The translations under genes and the position numbers were made by a program. The notes under the pieces are model-generated. The model did no database searches, was not told where the DNA came from, and saw only the letters and a list, made by a program, of their open reading frames with translations. From Trissonchulus latispiculum (lineage: Eukaryota > Nematoda > Enoplea > Enoplida > Ironidae), in NCBI GenBank assembly GCA_030248195.1, contig JASAND010000719.1, positions 1-64,000 of the forward strand: 64,000 bases of DNA, in the 5' to 3' direction. Shown here piece after piece: positions 46,451-57,963 of the stretch (its first letter is position 1; every line of letters starts with the position of its first letter).

Positions 46451-47372
46451 TTCCACAGCCGGTGGAATGCTATAGAAACTAAATTTTTCATGCAGGTGTC
46501 TATATATTCATTCTCCCAAAATGGGGTGGACGTGTTAAAGATAAAAGGAGCAAATGCCCAGATTGCCAACCGCCAACTGGACCCTGTCTCAAAAAATAAG
46601 AAGCCAAAAATTACCACTTGTGCCACATGGCCGCCGCGGGCACAAAAGGGTTAAGGTGTTGACTTCTTTTGGAGACATCAACTTTGAACCCTTATTACTC
46701 ATTCATTCCCTGGAGTTGAAAAGCCATTTTTATGACAAAATGCAGCTTAACATTTTCTCTTTCTAATGAATACAATGAACCTAGCCTTAGTTCTCGGAAA
46801 TGTTTTTCTGCATTTTCGATGTAATTTAATTTTCCTGATTTTTTGCAGACTAAAGTAATTTTTTCGAGAGGCGTCGGCCGCATCATCCGATTTCAGTATC
46901 AAATGGCTGGGGATCCTTTTTCAATTATTATGAAACCGCTCTTCGTTATAAAGGAATTAGCTAAAATGTAAGCGTAATCTGGATTTGCCTACTTGTCCCA
47001 ACTTTGGCAAGCGACCACGTTAGCTAAAAAGCAGCAATCGGGGCAACTAAAAAAGGGTCCCTTTGTGTAAAATACGTCTAGTAAGTGGCAGCCCTCTAGC
47101 TTGCATAGTAAATGCTCCGCAATCGCTAGAAAAAATGTGGTCATGTTTTCGCAAAAACTACATTTTTTATTTGTTGTGCTCTTGCTCTAAAGTAATGGAA
47201 TAATAATAATCATAATAATAATGCTTCTTATTTTTTGGGACAGGGTCCAGTTGTCGGTTGGCAATCTGGGCATTTGCTCCTTTTATCTTTAACACGTCCA
47301 CCCCATTTTGGGAGAATATATAGACACCTGCATGAAAAATCTAGTTTCTATAGCATTCCACCGGCTGTGGAA
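46451..47372. repeat. Inverted repeat, about 150-bp arms
   Basis: Arms 46451-46607 and 47222-47372 are inverted copies sharing TTCCACAGCCGGTGGAATGC-like ends and the words AATGCCCAGATTGCCAAC and GACCCTGTC. The roughly 600-bp spacer is unique. The right arm abuts the LINE fragment, so the arms may come from the LINE's flank or a separate MITE. Confidence 0.6.
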
Positions 47373-47392
47373 TAGCTCTCAGATAATTTAAA

Positions 47393-48170
47393 ATCGTCAG
47401 CCCATTGCGTTCAAATTGCTAAAATTGCTTTTGTAATGATAAATCTTATTTTTAGAAATTTTCACTCCAAATCTATCCCCTTTCTAGTAAAATTATACAA
47501 AACTTTCATTCGTAGCAAGATAGAATATGCTAGCGAAGTATGGAATCCATACCTTGCCAAAGACATAGATCTAATTGAAAGACATAGATCTAATTGAAAG
47601 GATCCAGAGATTGTTTACAAGACGTCTGCCAGGGCTTAAGAACTTATCATACACGGAACGTTTAAAAAGAGCAAACCTCGAATCTTTAGCTGAAAGACGA
47701 ACTCGCAAAGATCTTGTAATGGTATATAAAATCATTCATAGAGTAGTTGAATTAAATTTTGAAAATTTCTTTACTTTAAATCAAGGGGGTCAAATCAGAG
47801 GCAGGCCACTCACTAAAGCTATTAGTGGGCCATAACCGTTTGGATGTAAGAAAGCATTTTTTCTCACAAAGAGTTGTCAAGTATTGGAACTCTCTCCCCG
47901 AAAATGTCGTATATTCTTCGTCTGTCGCTTCTTTTAAACACTGCATTAGAAACATCATATTTACTATTGGTGCAGGGGGTCGGGTAATTGCAGTCGACCA
48001 TCGGCCCAACCCGTCTCCCTCCAGTCCTCATAATAATTAGTATCTTGCCCTGTTTGTTAGTTACGGTATCATGTGCTGGTTATATCTTATTCTTTACTAA
48101 TACTTTTAATCGTTATTGATATGTGTTGGCTGGTATTAAACTCATTCATTCATTCATTCATTCATTCATA
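47393..48170 (+). pseudogene. LINE (Jockey/CR1-type) 3' end
   Basis: The plus strand reads the C-terminal tail of a non-LTR reverse-transcriptase polyprotein: an EYASEVWNPYL-type motif near 47525, then LIERIQRLFTRR and LSYERLK-like text to about 47800, then a frame change and FFSQRVVKYWNSLP to 48030. A 19-bp tandem duplication (47562-47580 and 47581-47599) and at least one more shift break the frame. An (ATTC)n tail at 48141-48169 ends the element, as in many LINEs. The endonuclease and catalytic core are missing, the usual 5' truncation. Confidence 0.8.
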
Positions 48171-49083
48171 GCATCGGATAGCATTTAGAACATTACAATG
48201 CCACGAATAATCGGCTTCGACGAGACCTTCAAATTGACACCATTAGGTTAATTTTACGGCTTGCGTTGCTCAAGAAATGGCGGATTTTGATTTTTGCAAA
48301 AATGACAAGTTTTCAACGTCAAATGAAAAGTCTATAGAGAAAAGCTAGAACGGTGCTTCAAAAAGCGGAAAATTGTAGAGCTCAACAAAATCTTTCGAAT
48401 GAAGATAATCACAGCTATGCTATTATATATTATTATGCATTATTACTTGCATTATGCTATACAGCTACTGTATAGTGTCTACCTGTCAAAAATCGGCAAA
48501 AACGGTCCAGAACTGAGACGTCGACGTATTGAAGTGTGATTGCGCGGAGGGTGTTAGAATGCTAAAAGAACTTATTTTGGAAAGTTTCATCAAATTTTAT
48601 CTTAATTTGAACTGTCAACCAATAATATATGCCCAAAAGGAATCACCACCTTAACAGAAAAACTATGCACTGGTCGCTAAACGACTGACTCCCCACCCCG
48701 CAAATCAGAACAAGACTAAATCCTAATTTGTAGGAGGGATGACTTTGGTCTACTTTGTGGACAAGATCAACAGTTAATACTACGCTATGCTTTGAGACGT
48801 AGTTATTTTAATTAGGTGTTTATTTACAATACAATCGCAGGCGTTGACTGACACAGGGATGTCATGACAGGATTGGGTAATTGACAGACAATAAACTACA
48901 TCAATGCTGCATTTAGTTTAGTTGATATCGTAGTTTGCCGGAAATAGACTGGGGTAGTCAAAACTTTTGCTTACAACGTCTCGTAAACTTTCACTCCGGG
49001 ACAAATGAAAGAACGAACGATACTGAGATGTTGGGAAGGTGTCCTTTTGATTGCGTAATCGTCTAAAACCCCAATGTAGAAAA
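48171..49083. other. Non-coding spacer
   Basis: No gene supported. A fragment of the TA-flanked MITE family (AACTATGCACTGGTCGCTAA) lies near 48660-48710. Confidence 0.4.
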
Positions 49084-49529
49084 ATGGTACAATATAGGTA
49101 TCCTCTAATGCTTTACTTTGTTTTGGTTGTACTTTTTGTAAGTTTCCAAATTACAGCAATTTCTAGTCTTACAAAATTCACAGACACTCAACTGCAAGTG
49201 CGATTGATGAACCTTAAACCCAATTTACAAACAAGACTAGATCCCCAAACAGGTTAGTAATCACAGACAAGTGTGAACCATACGAATGCTTTGGATAATC
49301 CAGTGGTTTATGGCAAAGGGAAATGAAAGATGGAAATAGAATATGGAAATGGCGAAACGGAGCAACGGAGAAACAGTACAACAGGATTTTTCAGCAATTT
49401 TTTTGAATTTTCAGCTTTGTGCTCCGATTGAGTGTTACCGATGCTTTAGGAAAAGCTATAGAGGACATTCGAATTCCAATCTGTCAAACAGATACTCGAA
49501 AAAGGATTGCATTAATTTCAAAGTTTTGA
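49084..49529 (+). CDS. Candidate small secreted protein, two exons
   Basis: Exon 49084-49252 starts with an ATG and a strong signal peptide (MVQYRYPLMLYFVLVVLFVS, cleavage likely near residue 27) and stops at a GTTAGT donor in phase 1. A candidate exon 49450-49529 (acceptor GCTTTAG) keeps the frame open to TGA and gives 82 residues in all, with one cysteine and a basic RKR near the end. The acceptor has a poor pyrimidine tract; a better one (TTTTCAG at 49404-49410) leads to an early stop. The signal exon is the more credible half. No family recognised; a peptide precursor is possible. Confidence 0.4.
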
Positions 49530-49683
49530 CTAGCTAAACCAAAACCGCAAATTCAAATGCTAGCTTTCCCCTTCTTGCACAGAAATAGCAGAACCTCGTT
49601 TTTCACGTTAGCCGTTGTTTCGTTGTAGCATATTGTTACCAACAAAAAAATCCAAAATTCTACATATTTTGTTTACACTTTCT

Positions 49684-52600
49684 TCAAGATTTGCTATTTT
49701 TGTGGTGCCCAGGTTCCGTTTTATGCCCGAAAGCGTCATGATATTGCTTGTGGCGCGGCCAGAACAGTTCATGACACTCCTGGCTGCAAAAGTAGAATCG
49801 CACTCGCAGGGAGTGGGATTTGCACATTTTGCAGACTTTGAAGCGATGACGCCAGCGCTCCTCGCGACCGCAACTGACGCAGACATGATGTTCATGAGTG
49901 TCCAGTGGTCTGACGTAGAGATCCATGATAGTCTCCTCGTTCAGATCGTCGAAACTCGTTCCGTCGACCAGCTTTTTGATCAAATGAACCACACAGCATG
50001 AGCACCGGTCCTGGTCAAAGGGCGGTGCGGCGGCCATCTGGCGAATGTAGTCATACTGCCAGGTGACTCGAAATGTGTTGATGATTAAGGCAATGTAGAT
50101 TTTGGCCAGGTGTGGGTCTACCACAAACGACGGTGTGCCATCTGAAAATAGGTTTAGATCGCATGAAGATAAGGTTTGAGCAATTGTGGGGTCTTTTCCA
50201 GATTACCCCCCCACCACTCAAAGTTCTTAAAACTCGACCAAACGAGCTGAAATTTGGTGTGGGTATGTTTTCGACCACTCTGAGTTCAACTATCGCAAAA
50301 TTTTTCGATTTCGCGAAATTCGATTTTTTTCGATTTTTTTTCGATTTCTAAGGGGGGACCAAGGGTAACCGAAAAATGTTTGTCTTCGATTTTGCTGAAA
50401 AGTTGTATATAGGGGTTTTCTGGGTCGCTGAACACGAATCTGAAGTCCGTTTTCGATTCAGCTTTTCGTTAGCTCAGCATAAGCTTACAACTAAAAAAAT
50501 CGAATTTCGCGAAATCAAAAATTTTTGCGATATTTGAAATCAGCGTGGTCGAAAACATACCCACATCAAATTTCAGCTCATTTGGTCGAATTTTAAGAAC
50601 TTTGAATGGTGGGGGGGGGGTAATCTGGAAAAGACCCCAATTGTCTAAAAGCTTTAACCGCAATGATTACCTCAGTTTATGAACTGTACTGATAATTAGG
50701 AATTGATGGGGGATCACCTAACCAATTTAGACATCGCAACGTAATGTTGACTTTTCCATAAAGGACCAAAAAGACAGGTTTTTCGTCTAACCTTGTTTTT
50801 ACCGTGGAGATGCGGTTGCAAATTAAAGATTACCTCAATCTTTAGAAAACCCAAGAGGGTTACGAGCATCCCACCATCCATTTTTCGATAAGAGTAAGCT
50901 AAATATCCTGCAATGTTGTTAAGAAATACTGTACCGAACTGTAAAGTGCGGCACAGTACGCTATGGTCTTTTAATGTTACCTAAATCTCTGAGCTGAACA
51001 CTCACTGAAGTTCAGATCTCCGTTAAAGAACAGGATGGGATCGCAGAGCTGTCGCCAGGGCTGAAATTTGCTACTGTCCAGCCCTTGGCAGATCTTACAG
51101 TCCTCCTTGAGAGACTTCGAATGATAGGGGCAGTGTGGCGGGAGACGGGCCGCAATTCGCCAGTAGTCGCAGGCCACTTTCAGATCTCGAAAGGCGCCGA
51201 CCTGTTGCTGGTGTTTGGCCAGAGTTGGTCCCGATTCCTCGTCCGGGATATGCTTGAAGAAGACGTTGCACAGCTCTGAAAGCAGAAAGAAATTAAGAAA
51301 ACTGAACGCTTTTGGGACCTTTTCAAGAAAGGGTAGAGTAGAGTTTCTTGGAAAATTGGAAAATAGAAACTGTTAGGGCCTTTCACAAGTAACGGCAGAA
51401 GCAGAGAATTAAATTGCAGCTTTCCTGCACTTAAGTTTTTCATTGTATTCTGAGAGAGATCAAACTAAACCTACAGATCTTACCTCGTTTTCTTGCAAAC
51501 AACCTCAGAGATCAGTGCCTATACTCGTTATCAATCTAACACAAAATAGTACGGATATTTCTTTATGATTAATGCTTGTATCCTTCGTGGAGCCGCCTGC
51601 TAGCCCACGTTTACTTCATTTTCTTGATACAAATTGGTACTGAGTTCGATTCAAGCGAACACTAGTTCCCACTTTGGAGATTTTTTGTCCCGAAGCAAAA
51701 TGGCTTAATTTTTAATGATGCTATTTTCTAATTTTAGTCAAATCAAGCAACAAGAAATTTCGAGTGGCTTTTAAAACTGTTTTCCAAAAGAGCGGTGAAA
51801 TGCGGAGCAAACTGATAATATCTGTTTAATACTAAAACTCTAACGCAACTTTCTCCAGGCAGATTTCGTGTTAGTGATGTGGATTGGATATGATCGGCAG
51901 CTAAAAATTTAATCGATCCGATCCAGCAAAATTATTTGTTGATCCGATCCGATCCGATCCAGGTCCTAGATCGGTCGATCCGATCCGATCTGGCGATCCG
52001 AATTGGATTCTTCAAAAGGCGAACTGTAAGTAGATTTAAAGTAGGGTTCTGCATTTTCAAACACATCTTGCACATTAGTTTCACTGAAACTGTTTTCTTC
52101 ATTTTTTATTACGAAACAAATGCAGAATTGGACAAAATATTTTTAAACTCTTGTATAAGTTAAGAAAAAGAAGACGTAAAATTACTTAGAATATATACGT
52201 ACGAGTCAGGCGATTCTCGCTACAGCCTAGTACAAAATTGACTAAAAGAAATTTAATATTGCGAACCTAAAATGGTAAATAAAATACAAATTTAGGTACT
52301 TAAAATCTATAGTTTTGAAAATTAATGAAACCGAAACTGAAATTGCAACTGTTTGGAACGCCGACAAGAAATCGACAAGAAATAAAATGGAAAATTTTTA
52401 TCGACAACTGAAACAGGAGCTTGAAGTACAGCTAAAATGAGAACTACAAGGATTTGAAAATCGCCGTGTGACAGTGATATTATATAGGCGTTGATCGAAG
52501 GTTGACTGTTTCGAATTTTTGAATATTAAGCCACAAAAAGCTCAACTGTAAAGCTTCATGCCAAAATTCTGGCAATAGTAGTTACTTTAGCTAGACAGAG

Positions 52601-55600
52601 TTGTTCGTTAATTCACTTTTATTAATTCATATTCCATTCCCACTTAACAGAATGATACACAACTAGTATTGCTTTTGCGCTTCGTTACCGGATGCAGTGC
52701 ATAAAACGTTAATAGGAATTAAGTTCGGCCTTCTTGCGGGGTTCTGGAGGATGAGGCTGCCATGCTGATTCTGAGGAAGGACCGGGTGCACAGTGCGAAC
52801 TCAATCGCTGTGCTTCCACCCGTATTAGGCTATATCATTGAACAGCACACTTTGAGGTCGTCTCACTTTGGTGCAAAGGCTGTGTTGCCGTTATTTTTTG
52901 CATCAAAGACTCGTGCTGTGTGCTGCTCCTCGGGCTAGCCGCCAGATATGGCAACGCCGAGGCCGACGGAGCATGTTCTTTTTAAAAAGGAGGAGACGTC
53001 ATCCGTCGTGACGTCGACCAGGCTTTGAGACTCCTTCTAGCAACTTAGTCAGGCGATCCGATCCGGACCGATCCAGTAGGCCTACCGATCCCATCCGATC
53101 GGACCTCGGACCTCCGGATCGATTTTGCCGATCTGATCCACATCACTATTTCGTGTTACACCTTAAAACTAACTTACTGACTACCGTTGAGAGTACAGTG
53201 ACTCTGGATCTAAGCTCGTGCTCTTTGGACTCCGATCCCGTGGGTCCCAGACCGTCCCGCATTTCGTTCGCCCAGTGGTCTTGTCCCGCAGCCATCCTGA
53301 AATAAATAAACCCCCGAAGTTACAGATTTGGAAAGATTCTGACTCTGGGCTTTTTCAAGAAAGGGTAAAGTTAGAGTAGAGTAGATTTAAAATTATTTCG
53401 TTCAAGTCGTTTAACTCCGCACAAGCTTGTCTTTCCCACTTTTTAACTATTTCTTTACAAGGATCGAGATAAATCTTAACTCTACCCTGCCCTTTCTTGA
53501 AAAGAGTTTTAACAGTGATCGTACCAGAAAAACTAAAAAGGCGTTATACTTAAAATTAAAGTGTTAGAGTATATTTAAATGAAGGGAAAACAAGCATCTG
53601 CCAGGTCTCTTCTTCACACAATATTTTACTTAAATCTCTGGGGTGGGGGGGGGGTAGACAAAGGGTAGATGATAGGACAGCAGCAACTGCAATTCACATT
53701 TAGCAAAAAATTCAACTTGCATTGCCCCTAAATGGGCGAGTTAAATTAAAATTTAAATTTAAATTAAAGTTAAATTAATGTTGAATTTAAATTATGTAAA
53801 TTTCCATTACCAAAAGCAACAGAATTCGGGAGCGCGCCGACAGCATAACCAGTACATTTTCTAATGATATTTTAGAAAATGTAACTTTTCCAAACAATTT
53901 TCTGGTTGGAACTCTATGTGAATTCCAAAGAGAGGTGAAAGGAATGAGAGTTTGGAACTGGAAGTCGTTTTCATGAAAAATCTCGGCAATTCTCTTTAAG
54001 TTAAAGCTGTTGGGATTAATTTATTTTATTTTTAGACAGCTTAGCGGGTCCTGGTCCTATTAAGATTAGCTTTATGGGCGCTTTGGCTGTAAGATGCTTA
54101 GCTTTTAAACGAAAAAAGGCAAAAAAGTTACAGAGTTTCTAACTTCTAAATTAGCAGCATAAATTTTTGGCTAAAACCGCTTCTAGGGTCCACCAAATTA
54201 TGCTAATTTTCACGTGCTTATGTTTAAACTCTTACTTTTGGAAACTCAACTTTTGATGACCACAAAATTTCCTGCCACAGATTAAACATCTATAAAAGTT
54301 TGCTCTAAACTTAGCGGAAGGAAATTTTATGGGAGTTAGTGCATTCTTAATGGGGTCTGCCAAAGTAGTAAGAGCCGTCATTTTGTCACTTGAGCAAAAT
54401 TTAGGAGGTTACATGTGTCAATTTCCAAAGGGAGTTAGGGTTTGCTTTAAAAGTTGAAGGGATGTGCTAAAGTTTGGACAGAAGTTCTGGCACACTGTTT
54501 TGGGACAAAACTGTTTTTGGCACACAGAAAATCCCCTCAAATCCTCAACACTTGTCATGGAGAAACCAATCTATTTTTATAGTACGCACCCCTTCGAGCG
54601 ACTGTCAGCTAAAGACGTGCTTTTGGGATTTGTCATGACAAAAATTAAGGAATGAAAGAAAGTTGCACAGCACTAAGTCGAGAAATTAGGCCCCTGGCGG
54701 GATTCGAAACCAGCTCCCTTCCGCTTAAGGCGTGGAATTTCTACCAACTGAGCCGCGGAAGCTCAGGAAACTCAATTCCATGTATTTTATTTTACTTTTG
54801 TCAACAAATTCAAGTGCACATTAACACGAGTTAATGGGAAGAGTAAGACACTGAGCACTTCCAGATGTACGAAGTCTGATATTTCGACTTCAATGTTTCG
54901 AGCATATTGCTGGCTTAATACATTACTTCATACCATTTACAAATCGGATCAAATTTTAAACTATCAAAACTCAATTAAAAAGTATTTTACTAAAATTGCA
55001 AGAAAGTATGTTATCCAAAAAAGGTAGCAAACATGGCCCAACATAAGCTTTCTTCGCTTTGCTTTCCTTCACTTTATCCAGAATCACCTATGCAGGCCGT
55101 TCAAGCCAGCTAATTTGCTCACTACTCTTGGTAAAACCATCTGCTGCAATAGGAAAAATCTTGGGCGCAGTGACGTATTGGTCGGATTCAACACAAGTAA
55201 CAGAAATAATGAAACAAAGATGTGTCATTACAGGACCAGAAATCCAAAAATTGGGGTTTCTGGTGGAAGCGGGAGCCAAACCCGCAATCCTCGGTTTTCA
55301 AAATCGGCGCTTAGACACACTCAAACCAAGGGCCTTTTCGCGTGCAGAGTTAAAGAGTAGAGTTAAAAACTTATAACCCGTTTAACACTGCAGGCGAGTT
55401 AAAAGGAACTGCTTAACAATTTTAACCCCGTGCGCGAAAAGGATTGAGTTAATTTTTACTCTTTTAACTCGTTTAACTCGCTGCTCGTAAAGGCCCCAAG
55501 CTGAAGTTTGAATACGAACCCAAACTATAGTGACGTTTTAGTGACCGGTCACTTTCATTGGAGCAATTAGAGTGGAAGGAGAATAAGGTTCACATTGTCG

Positions 55601-57594
55601 AATCTAGTGACCGCAAAGTAGTCATCGACATCAAAATTCATTTCTTCATCCACTCTAGAATCTTTATTTATCCACCCATCACCCAATAAAAGGGAAATTT
55701 TGAAAAAAACAAAAATTCCTTACCCGTAGTAGGGGCCAAGCCATGCCAGTGTATGGTCGCCCCCGTCGAGATGTTTTATCAGATTGCTTAGGATAGACTT
55801 AGGCTGAGAGGTCTCCTCGTCAAAGGTTAAACTTAAGTACTTCAACGAGTCAGTTACGTTTGACATTCCCCCCGGAAACTTTGCAATTTCGTTTTGCAGA
55901 ATCACAGAATGCAGAATCTTAGCTGTTACGTACGACCACTATTGTTATGAATCTGGAAATATGTTAAAATAGCAATTATATTACATAAAGCTAAATCTAA
56001 ACATGATCCAATCTATTTGTGACCCTCTTTCGAAATTGTTAATGTTGAGCATTTTCAGCTAACCATTTCAAACAAATCCTTTTGCATTAAAAACTCTCAA
56101 AAATATGTGTTGTTAAACCTCAAAATCCACTCAAAAATTCAAGTACTATACTTTGGATGTATTTGACGGAAAATACACGCTCGGATGGAAAATAGGGCTC
56201 ACATTAAGTAAATTACTGACGTTATGCTTGAGAAGGTCACTGGCTTTCCCGACATTAGTGGGACTTAAAGAAATTTTCTGGTCCAGAGCAATCCAATTAA
56301 GTTTTTACTTATTTCCTCGGAATCCAAGAAGGTTTGACTCAAAAATCAGCATGACTCCAGGACAGACAAGGAAAAATAAGAAAAACTGCTAATTTTTTCC
56401 AGAAAAATCTACAAAATTTTGCCCCTGGGACCTGTCAAACATTTTCTTCCAGTTTCCGCAAATGCACAAGTTTGTCAAACTCTTATTCATGTCAAAAGCT
56501 TATTTGTTTTGAATATGGTTATGCAGCATTAAGTTCTGCCTTTGATTTAACCCAGCTAAACCTTAAATTAAATTAAAAGTTTCAAATCTGTGTATTGCAT
56601 TTGTGGACAGTCAAAAATGCAGGCAAGATTTAATCGAAGGTTTTTAGAAAACTTTTGAAAAGTTAGAAAGTGTACAAAACAGGGGAACAGTTTCCATACC
56701 ATAGTGTTTCTGACAATGTTTATCCGATTTTCAGAGTTTACTGTAATCTTGTAGCCAAGGGCTTTTTCGTGAGCGAGTTAAAAGAGTTTTAATTCTGCCG
56801 GCGAGTTAAAATAAACTGTTTAACTCTTTTAACCTTGTCCACGAGCAGGATTGAGTTAGTTTTAACTCTTTTAACTCGTTTAACTCGATCCAGCTTCCAC
56901 CTTAACACAACTCTATCATTGGACAAGATAAAACTTTTTTGGCAAAAATTGGGCAAAATCTCAATCTCCGATTTACCCATTAATTGTTTAGTTAAATCGC
57001 CGATTAAACCAAGTTTAGAAATCCACGTCCAGTCAACTGCTTACAGCGGCTGAAGAAGATTGGTAGGTACGCAGACGATATTTTTACGGTCACTCTGAGT
57101 ACTGCAATCGCAAAATTTTTCGAATTTGCGAAGTTCAATTTTTCCCAATTTCTAAGGAGGACCATGTGGAAACAAAAAGTTTTTGTCTTAGATTTTGCTG
57201 AAAACTTCCGACAGGGGTTTTTGGGTAGCAGAACAGGAATCTGAAGTTCGTTTTTAATTCAGCTTTTCGTTAGCTCAGTATAAGCTACGCTGCAAGTTAA
57301 AGATGTAAGCCTATGCTAAGCTAACGAAAACCTGAATCAAAAAACGCCTGAGATTCGTGTTGTCCAACCCCGAAAACCCCCATAAATACAACCATTTAAC
57401 AAATCGAAGACAAAACATTTTCGGTTCCACTTGGTAACCTTCTACAAATGAGAATAATCGAAATTCGCGAAACCAAAAAATTTTGCGATATTTGGACTCC
57501 CGGAAAACAAATCCCTACCGAATTCAGCTCATTTGGCCCTGAGTGTATTTTCCTGAAATGATCAGGAAGTATTTGCTAAGCTACCCGCCCAACC

Positions 57595-57691
<97 letters not shown>

Positions 57692-57963
57692 GGAACTACG
57701 GAATAGCTGAGGGCTAAGTTCTATGTTTGTGCATAAAACCAGTGATTAGTCTTAATCCGCTGGTTTGGTGCGAGCACGGAGTATCGTTCTGTATTGGAGA
57801 ATTCGAAAACCTGCACAAAAATCACAAAATATATTTCATAGTTACTAAATCTCATAATAATTACCAAATTTTAGAGTAAATAAAAAACTAACCCAAACAA
57901 GGCCATTGCCACTGAAAAGAATAAGTCTTCTTGTACAGTAACTTAAATATGGAAGCTGTTTTC
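49684..57963 (-). CDS. MYND-type zinc-finger protein, five phase-compatible exons (5' incomplete)
   Basis: Exons 57893-57963, 55724-55922, 53178-53296, 51006-51275 and 49684-50141 join in one frame (about 371 residues) with good donors (GTTAGT, GTAAGG, GTAAGT, GTGAGT) and TTTCAG-type acceptors. The last three are the most secure; an ATG at 53293-53295 could instead start a 281-residue protein. The C-terminal region holds CVSC...CKMC...CSQEC...HKQYH, the paired Cys/His pattern of a MYND finger, a protein-interaction module. Upstream is a helical region with a CPYH and CKIC pair and DRCSCC, possibly further metal ligands. No SET domain motif or other named domain is seen, so the family is unassigned. 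Introns carry a hAT element, a palindromic MITE and a tRNA-like relic. Confidence 0.72.
50188..50638. mobile_element. MITE with about 140-bp inverted arms, in a MYND-gene intron
   Basis: Ends GGGGTCTTTTCCAGATTACC and its inverse are flanked by AATTGT on both sides (50182-50187, 50639-50644), a 6-bp duplication. The arms share TATCGCAAAA and GATTTCGCGAAATTCGA. The centre contains CTAAGGGGGGACCAAGGG and TTTGTCTTCGATTTTGCT, words shared with the tandem array at 10985-15397. It lies 47 bases from the terminal exon's acceptor. Confidence 0.8.
51872..53148. mobile_element. hAT-type element with GATCCGATCC arrays, in a MYND-gene intron
   Basis: TAGTGATGTGGAT and its inverse ATCCACATCACTA-like end bound the element; TTTCGTGT stands directly on both sides (51864-51871, 53149-53156), a perfect 8-bp duplication. 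GATCCGATCC arrays fill 51912-52008 and 53045-53138. The interior has no transposase. Its right edge is 29 bases from the exon at 53178-53296. Confidence 0.9.
54689..54762 (-). tRNA. tRNA-like relic in an intron
   Basis: Minus-strand GCTTCCGCGGCTCAGTTGGTAG resembles an acceptor strand and A box, and GGTTTCGAATCCCGC is a good T arm/B box. The anticodon arm is irregular and the acceptor ends pair poorly, so it is a pseudogene or SINE head. Confidence 0.45.
55328..55498. mobile_element. Small MITE with GAGTTAAA repeats
   Basis: GGGCCTTTTCGCG at the left is inverted at the right as CTCGTAAAGGCCCC, and the arms share GAGTTAAA and TTTAACTC words. A related copy lies at 56757-56890. Both are in introns of the MYND gene. 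Confidence 0.6.
57085..57540. mobile_element. Longer palindromic relative of the 50188-50638 MITE
   Basis: The two halves (about 57085-57300 and 57305-57540) are inverted copies joined near TAAGCTACGCTGC. They share with the 50188-50638 element the words ATCGCAAAATTTTTCGA, TTTTGTCTTAGATTTTGCTG and CAGCTTTTCGTTAGCTCAG. Here the palindrome is nearly complete, whereas the other copy has lost part of one half. Confidence 0.65.
57599..57688. repeat. (AT)45 microsatellite
   Basis: An uninterrupted run of 45 AT dinucleotides in the intron upstream of the 55724-55922 exon. Its length may vary between assemblies and individuals. Confidence 0.95.

Noticed and set aside
55087..55152. Possible extra exon between a TATTGCAG acceptor and a GTGATT donor on the minus strand
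   Set aside because: Its entry phase is incompatible with the preceding exon, which joins the 53178-53296 exon cleanly without it.
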